Shown one piece after another: positions 17,526 through 26,450 of a stretch of DNA of 64,000 bases (the first letter of the stretch is position 1; each line of letters opens with the position of its first letter). The position numbers and the translations under genes were made by a program. Source of the DNA: Skeletonema tropicum (taxonomy: Eukaryota; Bacillariophyta; Thalassiosirophyceae; Thalassiosirales; Thalassiosiraceae); NCBI GenBank assembly GCA_037178625.1, contig CM074134.1, forward strand, positions 2,666,001-2,730,000. Direction: 5' to 3'. The notes beneath the pieces are model-generated. The model ran no database searches. It saw only the letters and a program-made list of their open reading frames with translations, and was not told the origin of the DNA.

Positions 17526-20082
17526 ATGATGATACCACGATGGCGGCCGGTGCCGAGGCAGTGCCAAAGCAAAAGAGGAGAAGGACGAAGAGCGGTATTA
17601 GCCGCAAGCCAAAGGGTGGCAAGCAGAAGAAATCCAACGCACCGCATGCCCCGAACGTCCCTCGGAACCGAAGACGGAACATCAGTGGCACAGCGTGATG
17701 CCATTGTATCTTTCCTTGATGAGATGAATACTTGGTTGGACGAATGGGCAACCCTTACAGAGGAGAAGTTTCCGGGGTTTACGCATGACATCATCAGAAA
17801 TGGTCTTACACTCTCCAAGCTTGTTCAGGGCGGTCTTGTTACACAGGACACTTGCAATGGCGCAAGCAAGGGGTCCGACCTCATTGTAAATGAGATCAAA
17901 CTTTCGGCCGCAGCTGCTGGTATTTCGGAAGATCAATGGCTCGTCATCAAGACACACTGCCATCACCATCTTCGTAACATTTGGTGGAAGTGGATGGAGG
18001 ACAGTCTCTCGAAGTACCTCCGCGACGCTTTGGAAGGATCACTAGAAGAAATTGATCCAAGGATGAGAATTAGCACCAAGATTTCTGATATTATTCGAGC
18101 AGTTGATAAAGCATTTAGTCTCCCAGCAAACTACCCAAAAGGAAATGGTAAAGAATTCCTGCATTGGCTGGAGAAGTACCATCCAGGAGCATTACTTGTT
18201 CCGACGCTACGGAGTGCGGGGTCTCGTCATGATCTGAATGTGGAAGGAGCAGGGGCGATCTACTACAACCGCAATCTATACATCCAGTTCCTTGACGAAC
18301 AGCTTGCGACTCCAAATGCAAGTAACATTCTTCAAGAGAATCTCTTCATCATTCTCTCAAGTGAAGAAATGATAGCATTATGTCGCCTGTGCTCCATTTT
18401 CCACTTTGCATTCAGCTTACCGCTCCGATGGCTTGCAGGCAACACGCAAGACTTAGCAAAGTATGGCTGGTCTGTCTTTTCTATGTCAAGGGCACTGAAT
18501 ACATTCGAGAAGGCAATGGAGTCAGTGATTGGAGACGCAGACTTTATTTTAGACGAAGATTGGATTATGAATGTCTTTAAAGATATCGCTGATGTGAGTA
18601 GTCTAGTCTTGTATCATGTGATTGCTTTGTCATATATTCGACTCACAATTCGTCTCACATCTATTTGTCATCTATCATCTACCGCAGGACATCCCTGAAT
18701 TTAAAGAGCATTTACAATACGCTTTTGATTTGAAGAAGTCCTCTACTGTTGACCGTAAAACTAAAGTTATGAGTGGTGCACAACTTCGTTCGGAACTATT
18801 CAAACCTGAGAGAGAAGAGAACCAAAATACTGATGAACTCGTGAAGAAGATGGCTAAAGTGGCAGCTGAGTGTATATTAAAGGAAATGCATGATCGTAAG
18901 AAGCACACTTGGGAGCACCTTGATAGCCAGGATGGGCCATTGAGCATGAAACATGTCACGGACGAAATGCATCAAGCTGGCTTAGGCAAATTTGCAGTTA
19001 ATGATGTGGCAGAGCGGCCATTTGGGGCACTCACCCAACAGATGGAGGCCTTCGTGACACTTGTAGGTATGAATGCTTCTGCGGTTGGCCAGGCGCGCAT
19101 CAATGGTGATTTCTATCGAGTCGAGACAGAGCTTCAAAAGAAGAAGAAAGAAGATGCAGATGAAACTCAACCTCAAAACGGTACTGTGATTGACCTTCCT
19201 CCTCAATTACTCACGACAGTGATTGAATTTGCACTATCTAAAACAAAGCAGGTGCGAAAGAAGGAGCAAGTAGCTCTCCGCAATCAGCAAGAAAAGAGGG
19301 CGCAAAGATTAGAGCTGATGAAAAAGGCAGGATACGAGAAGGCCACCCAGCTTCTCATTGATTGTCTGTACTACCATGATATGTACTATTCTGAAAGGCG
19401 GCTGAGAAGTGCGGCAGCTGTAGATGAGATGCTTGGCCAACTAAAAAGTAAGACGGCAAAGTTAGATGAGATCAAAGAACAGATCCGTATCAGAGTACTT
19501 GGACTTGGCTGGGAAGACTTACATCATCCATGGAGTAAAGATGGTAAGGAGTATTCGGTAGATATCCTTGCCGACTGGTTAAAGAACAAAATTATACCGG
19601 AAGAGGACAAAAGGCCAATTCCAGAAAAGCCTCCTGTCAAAAGACTTGAGCGGAAGGCTTTGCCAGTGCTTGGAACATTGTCTGCCGATGTTGCTAAACT
19701 TAACGTCATGTCAGAAGAAAAAGAGCAAGAAATTAGGGACAAGGCAACCGAAATGCGTGACGAGCGGGAGTTGGACGGAGTTGGAGACAGATACGGTGAA
19801 ATGCAACCTAGACTCCACCCTGCATTGGATGAAAGCTTGATTGATCGTCGCATTGAAATCTGTTTGACGCGTGGTGAGCAGCTAATGTGGCATAGTGGGA
19901 AGGTGGTTGGGATAAAGAGAAGAAAGAAAACTTTCGAAATGCTATACGATGAAGATGTTGTAGATGATGACGAACCTCGTTTGCAAGAAGTTAAGCTGCT
20001 GCCAAGCTTTTGGATCAAGGCTAAGCAAGGCGGATGGAGATTAGCTAAAGAGGAGGTGGAGATGGAGCGTGCGCAACCTTGA
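17526..20082 (+). CDS. Putative DDE-type transposase, two exons
   Basis: Exon 1 runs to 18593. A 94-nt intron (18594-18687, GTGAGT...CCGCAG, phase 0) joins GAT to GACATCCCTGAA, and exon 2 ends at 20082. The joined protein has about 820 residues. Seen in order: DQWLVIKTHCHHHLRNIWWK, a large helical middle, an Arg/Lys-rich coiled coil, and FGALTQQMEAFVTLVGMNAS followed by QARINGDFY. The His-rich HCHHHLRN and the FG(x)LTQQ...N motifs resemble those of large eukaryotic DDE transposases (KDZ type), but I cannot place the catalytic Asp residues. A preceding frame (17318-17698), rich in basic residues (KQKRRRTKSGISRKPKGGKQKK), overlaps in another phase and may be the true N-terminus, separated by an indel. 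The element's TIRs give the context. Confidence 0.6.
18594..18687 (+). other. GT-AG intron in the transposase-like gene
   Basis: GTGAGTAG at the donor, a pyrimidine-rich tract, and CTACCGCAG at the acceptor. Removal of the 94 nt joins two long reading frames in phase 0. Confidence 0.8.
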
Positions 20083-20250
20083 GTACCAATGTTAAAGTAG
20101 GGGGGGAGTAATGTATTCGTAGTAGAAAGAAGTGTGTAACTCAAGTTCTACTAAGTGATAATTAATCCAGTAGTTCGATACACGTAGCTTGCAGAGCCTA
20201 AATGAGATTAAAAGAGGAGGTGGAGATGGAGTGCGCAACCTTGAGTACCA
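20039..20250. repeat. Partial duplication of the transposase gene's 3' end
   Basis: The segment AGAGGAGGTGGAGATGGAG...GCGCAACCTTGAGTACCAA occurs at about 20048-20090 and again at about 20210-20250. The second copy is non-coding and lies between the stop codon and the right TIR. Confidence 0.75.
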
Positions 20251-20493
20251 ATTCCTACATAGAATAAATTGCGGGAGCGAAATTTGGCGCCATCCATCAC
20301 TTTCAATTCATGACTCAATGGCCAAAAATGTGCTCCTATGTAGTGCCAAAATGGGTATGAAGAAATGGAACAAATAGCACGAAACTTTGGATATATCTAC
20401 ATTGGATATATATGAATTCATGTATGCAATAGTATTTGGTATAAAACCTATTTGAAAATTCATCATTCTGGGCTTGCTCCCCCCTAACATGTG

Positions 20494-20931
20494 CTTAGTT
20501 GGTATAGAGCAGTACCTTCTACTTCTATGTCCAAACCCTGAAAGCCAACGAGCTCGAACACGTGCATTAGTGAGGCATGCTGTGCTGAGTGAGCAAGCCC
20601 GTGCACAGGGATGCGATGGTGATACGTCAGCACGCATCGCAGAAGTATCCAGGCAGTACTCTGAACAATCAGTTTCGCAAGCCAAATTGATTGGTGATTT
20701 CCAATTCATTCAGTGTAAAGAAAACGATCAGCAATAACAAGTATGTTAGCCAATGCACAGTCTTCGTCGTTGTAAATGTAAAGAGTAACAGTAAAATAAA
20801 GCCGTACTTAACGTATTCTCAACAGGTCAAGAAGGTACAGAGCTCGAAGTATAATGCTATGCACACTACAGGTCTCGGTTATCTCTACTCAGCGATGGTT
20901 GGTTGATGGTATGTTTGGGATGATGGGAGGG
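20494..20931. other. Intergenic region without a supported gene
   Basis: It separates the 3.3-kb transposon from the foldback element. No gene, and no repeat beyond a tRNA-like look near 20497 that does not hold up. Confidence 0.4.
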
Positions 20932-21600
20932 GTGAAAGCAAGTGATTTGTGTAGGTGGTATCTATGATTATGTACTTTGATGTATGTAGGAGCTGAGACT
21001 TCGAGATAACCTCTAAGAACTCAAGCACCTTGACGACGGCATTGAATAATCGTAAATAACACCGGCCCGGCCGTCCATCACCAAACCGCAACACACCGTA
21101 ACCATGGTGCCGCTGCCGAAATAGACCAACTTAATCGCCGACCTATGGGCCGATCGATGGCCAATCATTAGTACTGACTATTATGAAAGTGTTATAGTGC
21201 TTGGATGCAGAAGAAACGGTCATTGAGATGTTCGAAAAGCACTGTTCGTTGGCCGGCGAGCGCCGACCAACGCCGTTATAAATCATCGTCACCATTCTGC
21301 CTTCACTTTGGGGATTTGGCTGCGGCGAGGGCTTCGGCACTTACTTAATAGACCATACTAATGATTGGCCATCGATCGGTCGATAGGTCGGCGATTAAGT
21401 TGGTCTATTTCGGCAGCGGCAGTGTGGGCACCATGGTCCATGGTTGCGGTCTGGTGAAGGTCGGCCGGGCCGGTGTTATTTACGATTATTCAATGCCGTC
21501 GTCAAGGTGCTTGAGATCTTAGAGCTTCTACGAAGACATTTCTCTCTACATACCTTAAAGCACCATAATCGTACATACTAGTACCACACATCACTTTCAA
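20932..21600. mobile_element. Foldback element, diverged member
   Basis: Two long arms pair over about 250 bp each. They are strongest at GTATGTAGGAGCTGAGACTT/complement and at CTCAAGCACCTTGACGACGG (21020) against its exact complement ending at 21515. They continue through ACACCGGCCCGGCCG and ATCGCCGACCTATGGGCCGA. The spacer lies around 21180-21340. The centre shares sequence with the elements at 10373 and 62550 (CTGCCGAAATAGACCAA; AAACGGTCATTGAGATGTTC against AAACGCTCCTTGGGATGTTC), so this is a relative with different ends. No coding sequence. Outer limits are approximate because similarity fades. Confidence 0.75.
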
Positions 21601-22561
21601 ACGCACTCATTTGACATCCATTCTTCCACACTACCATAACTTCTTTAGACCCAATCAACCTTCTGAATGCTATCGTAGATGCGAGACCTGTAGTGTGATG
21701 CTATGCAGCCGCGCGGGGAAGGATGTGCATGGAAATTCTGTAAGCCTATTGCATATGCAAAACTAACAGCCAATGATTTGGCGTGGAAGTCAAGAGATAC
21801 AATTGAGCTTACAAAGTGACTTGGCAAAGTCTTGAAGGAGAGGCATTGGGAAGATGTCCCAGTGAATCGTTTCTTTGAAGAACTCGAAAAGGTCTTTCCT
21901 CGCTTTTACAACTTGCAGTGAGCCATAAGACCAAGTGTTTTGTGATGCAGAGGAGCAACTCCAACTTGTACTGAAACGAATAATCTCGGTAAATTCATTA
22001 AGCCTGTTCGACATTTGCAGATAGAAAGGCTCCAAACACCCTCAGCACCAAGCGTCGGCGTCGGGCAGGCGAGTTGAAGAAGGCGAAAACAACCAAGCTG
22101 TATATTAGGGCCGAGTTTGCCAAAGTTGAAGACTCTAAATCAGACCACGATACAAAACTGACCCACCCAACCCTTATATAACACCAGAGGATGTATTCAC
22201 TGCACTAGAACGTTCGTAATGTTGTGATATCGACCACGATGGGTAAGGTATGCCGAAAGATGGCAATTTTCCACGCCCCATTTCAAATTGCATTACGACT
22301 AAGTAGACCTATTTCGAACCAAAAAATGCTGTAGACATTGAATACATAGAGAATAAGCTTTACATGGAGCCATCGTTTGTCCTCCGATGAGGTCCGTAAC
22401 ATGGTGCACGGTGCGGTCGAACATGGTAGTTTTGGTGATGTTTTGTTCTGTGTGATTTTGAGGCCGGATGGCGAAGCGCGCCAAATCACTTCACCGAGTT
22501 CGAGCGATTCAACTGTAGGAGTAGTACATAAGTACTGTGCGATCTATCCGTTGGACCATTC
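21601..22561. other. Intergenic region with possible decayed coding fragments
   Basis: No complete gene. Two plus-strand stretches read like remnants: about 21838-21924 (ERHWEDVPVNRFFEELEKVF) and about 22052-22180 (KRRRRAGELKKAKTTKLYIR followed by AEFAKVEDSKSD), the latter after a TTTGCAG that could be an old acceptor site. Both are too short to assign. Confidence 0.35.
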
Positions 22562-22563
22562 TA

Positions 22564-23152
22564 CCGCGCGAAAAAAATGCTCCTCCGAAAAAAATGCTCC
22601 TAGAATCTACGATAGGAATTCATACTATCTTACGGAGGAGTACTCTCACTCACAGAAAGGCAAGTAATAACCATGTCATCACGTCCACTAGTACCTACAA
22701 CAACTAAACGTTCGACAAAAAAGTCGACTGGGAATGCCAAACTGAAGTCTATCTGAATATACTTATTCCTTGGTTGAACGATTTATATCAATCACTGATG
22801 GAGATAACTTGGTAGCGATTTCGTCATTTTTACCTAGTAAAAATCACTACCAAAACCAGCCTCCGACCCCCACTTGACGAATGCTCCTCGGCCACTACAG
22901 GGCAAATATGATAGTTGTGACGTTGACCAGTGACTCTACAGAAGGCTAATAATACGGACTATCATAGAACCCATGATTATTGGTGTTATGAGTCTACCAT
23001 GGCACTTGTCAGGCCGAGGAGTAGCATGTCGACATGGTTGATAGGATTTTGTGCGAGTTTGAGTTGGAACTCGTGACCAAAATGCTTGCTAATCACTGTT
23101 TTTACTAGCGAACCCGGGACCTAAATGCTCCTGGAGCATTTTTTTCGCGCGG
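22564..23152. mobile_element. MITE with TA duplication (589 bp)
   Basis: The ends are perfect 20-bp inverted repeats, CCGCGCGAAAAAAATGCTCC at 22564 and its complement ending at 23152, with TA on both sides (22562-22563 and 23153-23154). A partial second copy of the terminus (CCGAAAAAAATGCTCCTAG) lies just inside the left end. An inner pair (TGCTCCTCGGCC near 22881 and GGCCGAGGAGTAGCA near 23015) adds foldback symmetry. No coding sequence. The TA target suggests Tc1/mariner. Confidence 0.85.
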
Positions 23153-23207
23153 TAAGTAGCATTCAAAGGAGCTGTAAGGAGGCGTCATGAGGGTGAATAC
23201 TCTGATA

Positions 23208-23702
23208 CTGTACGTTTGCTCTCAAATCCTACCTTTGACTTCAATAACGGGAGTTAGTGGACAAGTGAGGTATCAATGAGCTTCTACGGACAATATGAAT
23301 AACATTGACGCTTTGAAATAGGGTCAACATCCTAGCAGTTACTGAGTTATGGCTAGTCGTAGGGAGCCCATTTTCACCATGGTTGTGTGTTTTAGATGCC
23401 GTAATCGGAGGTGAGTCAGGGCAAAAGACTTAGTTTTACCTTGAATAAGTAGGAATTAGTATTTGAGTGCCAGTTACTGTCACACAGACAAAATAAACTA
23501 ATCTTTCTCGATTATGGTAAAATAGGCTTTGAAAACCACTTTTGAAGTAGCGGAGTGCAAAATCATTAATTTTGGGCTTCGACAGTGCATTCTACTAGTT
23601 CCGACAGAGGTAATGTCGAAAAGAATTTTCGAAAAATTCCTTCTGGAAGCTACAAAAAGTGGTTTTCAAACTTTTATGTAGGATTTGAAAGCAAACGTAC
23701 AG
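23208..23702. mobile_element. MITE with TA duplication (495 bp)
   Basis: The ends are inverted repeats beginning CTGTACGTTTGCTCTCAA (one mismatch over about 26 bp), flanked by TA at 23206-23207 and 23703-23704. It contains a second inverted pair, TTTGAAAACCACTTTT near 23528 and AAAAGTGGTTTTCAAA near 23655. No coding sequence. Only 55 bp separate it from the previous MITE; the ends are unrelated. Confidence 0.82.
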
Positions 23703-23764
23703 TAAGTACATCATAGCTGGTAGACGATACTCTACTGCGTGCCAGATCAGCAGGTACGATGTTG

Positions 23765-24514
23765 TAGGCGTCGGGAGAGCGGGAAAGGGGGCTACATCCC
23801 CATTTTCATACAGGATCTCTCACAAGATAAGCAGTGCCGTACCTGATATAAAGTAGTCCCGTTAAAAAATCCAACGCACGCATCGCCAAAAATTTTGATG
23901 TGCCGCCCGGCATAACCGTTAAGCCGGTTACGCCGGTTCATGCCGCCCGGCATATGCTTTACGCCGGGTCGGGCCGACCGGCACATCGATGTGCCGGGCG
24001 GCGTAATTTGTAACACCTTCCTTCCTGTTTCCTGTCAACACACGCCCACGCCCTACAATAACTAAAAACTAAATTATCATGAAGATTACATGTGGATTGA
24101 TCTCTTGCGTATGCGGTGAAATCAAACAGAAAAATGCTTTCTTTTCCATTGATGATTGATTGAGTGCCATTGTCGTTGTGCTGTCGTCGATGAAATGAGA
24201 GCGCTTCGTAGGAAGTGTTCAACAATGAAAGTGTTGGCTGCAGACACGTGTAACTCGATATGCCGGGTGGCATATCGATATGCCGGTTCATGCCGGGCGG
24301 CATAATCGTTACTCCGGTTTACGCCCGTTACGCCGGCCGGCATAACGTTTACGCCGGCCGGCATAACGTTTACGCCGGCCGGCATAACAATTGGCGATAT
24401 GCGTTGAGATTTTTATATGGGACTACTTGATATTATGACATTCTCGCTTGAGTACCGGATGATGTCTAAAGCAGAAATTTCGGGGAGCCCCCTTTCCCGC
24501 GCTCCCGTCGACCT
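23765..24514. mobile_element. GC-rich MITE with subterminal CCGGCAT repeats
   Basis: The terminal inverted repeats are GAGAGCGGGAAAGGGGGCT near 23776 and its near complement AGCCCCCTTTCCCGCGCTC near 24486-24504, extending imperfectly outwards. Next to each end lie clusters of a GCCGGCCGGCATAACGTTTAC-like unit: 23900-24008 in one orientation and 24258-24392 in the other, with three almost exact 21-bp units at 24328-24390. Subterminal motif clusters are transposase binding sites in hAT and CACTA elements. The exact borders and the target duplication are unclear. Confidence 0.7.
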
Positions 24515-24851
24515 ACTGCTGTGCAACATTTTTGCATCCACGTTGAACTCGAAATGGCCTTGCCAGCTGGTTTTGATGTCGAATGTAAGAAACGGCACTG
24601 TCACTGTTTTACACTTCATTCATAGGCTGGTTGACACGAACCACCTCCTGCGAACTCGAAAGTTAAAAGCTGGTGTTGACGTCGAAATTTTAGAAAAGGC
24701 CTTGCCTTTACCGTTCATCATGGCTGGTTGAGGTCTTTCGTGTCTCTCCTCTCCCTCTCCTGCAAACTGGGAGATCCAACATCCAACCCGTGATGCCGCC
24801 TTTATTTTAATTAGAGAGTGTTTAGTTTCTTCTGGAATAGGCTCGGAAGTA

Positions 24852-25952
24852 TTGCTGTTACCAATGCTGTCTTCTGCATCATTGTCATCATCTCAATATC
24901 ACAGCACCAAAAGCGGTGATGCCCGCCTGTCAACATTCAACACTGACCGGGCTCGACAATCCTTCGGCTTGGTGAGCGATGGGTTCCATTGCCAGTTTAA
25001 CATGAATCTCGGAGGCAACTCCTTCACCCTACCATCGTCCTCCTGTGACCAAAGGTCGCACGGCGACGCCGAACGCACCCACCGACCTAGTCGTCGCAAA
25101 CCTGGGAAAACTGCCTTGAACAAGGAGCGACACTTCGTGCAGCACAGATACCGCGATCTCCTGAACGAGGCCGATAGTGAAACTAGTGACCACAAATCGA
25201 TCTCCAATTCGATCTCTGATGACTCGTTTCCAATGAAACTTCATCGTATTTTAGATGAAGTCGAGAAAGAAGGCCTCGCCCACATTATTTCTTGGCAACC
25301 ACATGGGAGAGCGTTCATCATCCGGGACACTGCCCTCTTTTCACGAATCATCATGCCCAAGTACTTCCCTAACGCCAAGAAATTTACAAGCATCCAGCGT
25401 CAACTAAATGTGTATGGCTTTGAGAGGCTCACGCGTGATGGTCCTGACCAGCGTGCGTACTACCATGAAGCCTTTCTACGAGGAAGGCCTTTACTTTCCT
25501 CACGTAAAATGGTTCGAAGAAGAGTTAAGGGGACTGGTCACAAACCTTGTAGCAACCCTGACGCGGAGCCGGATTTCTCAACTATGCCCTTCGTGACTGG
25601 AAGAGGCAGTGCCAGTGACGTTACAAATGAATTGAGTAGTCTAGCGCCCGTCGCTCCTACTTTGGATGGAATACAAGCGTCTATTACAAGTGAAGAGTCT
25701 GGTCATCCTTTCTGCCAGGGAAGCTTGAATCAGCAACAGCAACTACACCAGCTGCTCTTCTCGCAAAAAATGTTTCAAGGCTACAGTGTGCCTTTGGCAG
25801 AAGTTCAGGCTGATGCTGATGAACAGATCAGAATTACTACACAAGAATTTGATAATGAACCGAACGACTTAGTTCACTTCAATTGGAGCGACGCCGAAAT
25901 ATGGAAGAGCTTCCCCACTGTCGCTGCGAGCCAGAATGAGCAAGGTGTATAG
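24852..25952 (+). CDS. HSF-type DNA-binding protein
   Basis: 366 residues. Residues 126-222 form a heat-shock-factor DNA-binding domain: FPMKLHRILDEVEKEG, IISWQPHGRAFIIRD, FSRIIMPKYFPNAKKFTSIQ, RQLNVYGFERLTRD and AYYHEAFLRGRP. The recognition helix KFTSIQRQLNVYGF is intact (usual form KxxSFxRQLNxYGF). No HR-A/B leucine-zipper oligomerisation region follows, which is common among the many diatom HSF-like proteins. The N-terminal 125 residues are Ser-rich with a basic patch (RRKPGKTALNKERHF). The C-terminus has a Q-rich stretch and an acidic, aromatic end (HFNWSDAEIWKSF) that might activate transcription. Targets are unknown. Confidence 0.88.
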   Translation: MLLPMLSSASLSSSQYHSTKSGDARLSTFNTDRARQSFGLVSDGFHCQFNMNLGGNSFTLPSSSCDQRSHGDAERTHRPSRRKPGKTALNKERHFVQHRYRDLLNEADSETSDHKSISNSISDDSFPMKLHRILDEVEKEGLAHIISWQPHGRAFIIRDTALFSRIIMPKYFPNAKKFTSIQRQLNVYGFERLTRDGPDQRAYYHEAFLRGRPLLSSRKMVRRRVKGTGHKPCSNPDAEPDFSTMPFVTGRGSASDVTNELSSLAPVAPTLDGIQASITSEESGHPFCQGSLNQQQQLHQLLFSQKMFQGYSVPLAEVQADADEQIRITTQEFDNEPNDLVHFNWSDAEIWKSFPTVAASQNEQGV

Positions 25953-26450
25953 AGAAGTTGACTTGTGTAAATCATAATATAGTCATTATCATTTGAATAC
26001 TCAAGGAATTCTTGCCAACACTTTGAGAGCGCTTGAAAAAATCTGACTCAAAGAAGCTCACATATTCAAACACCTATTCTCTAGAGAACAATCTCGCGTT
26101 CCTCCACGATGGCAGAGTAGATCCAGCAAGGAATACATACCAGCTATGACTTAATTAGTGATCATTTATCGTCGTCGTCTTTTCCCTCCTCCTCCCAATA
26201 ACACAGAAACTAGAAGGATTTTGACCTTACTTTCATTGGTAATCTTCATCCCTTGACCATTAGGATCTTATCGATACCTTATTTGCCACCATCGGCCCGA
26301 TATTAGAAATTCGACCACGGACAGGAATTCGACTTGCAAACTGAACTCATACTCCTGTCCGCGATTTAAGTATCATTTTTGAACGCGGGGCCTCGAACGA
26401 CTCACTCTTGGCCTCGTTCGATTCGACTTTTAAATCGAGAGAAAGTACTT
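25953..26450. other. Intergenic region without a supported gene
   Basis: It contains the 3' region of the HSF gene and a short palindrome, CGGACAGGAATTCGAC...CTCCTGTCCG, near 26318-26361. No gene is seen. Confidence 0.45.

Larger units (their letters stand above)
17156..20486. mobile_element. 3.3-kb DNA transposon with spliced transposase-like gene
   Basis: The ends are perfect inverted repeats, TAGGGGGGAGCAAGCCC at 17156-17172 and its complement ending at 20486. They are flanked by the same 7 bp, ACATGTG (17149-17155 and 20487-20493). One gene on the plus strand fills most of the interior. The TAGGGG ends resemble hAT elements, but a 7-bp rather than 8-bp duplication and the protein do not fit hAT cleanly; a KDZ-like DDE family is an alternative. 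The superfamily is left open. Confidence 0.85.

Noticed and set aside
17318..17698. Independent gene for a 126-aa basic protein
   Set aside because: It lies inside the transposon and is more likely an out-of-phase N-terminal part of the transposase-like gene; it is mentioned there.
20490..20545. CTTAGTTGGTATAGAGCA, reminiscent of a tRNA D-arm
   Set aside because: No anticodon stem or GGTTCGANTCC box follows within tRNA distance.
22500..22575. tRNA-like stretch on the minus strand (GGTAGAATGGTCCAACGGATAG...)
   Set aside because: The D-arm resembles a tRNA but the T-loop (GTTGAATCGCTC) and acceptor stem do not pair; the segment straddles a MITE end.
24417..24731. 104-codon ORF on the plus strand
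   Set aside because: Overlaps the right end of a MITE and has no coding features.
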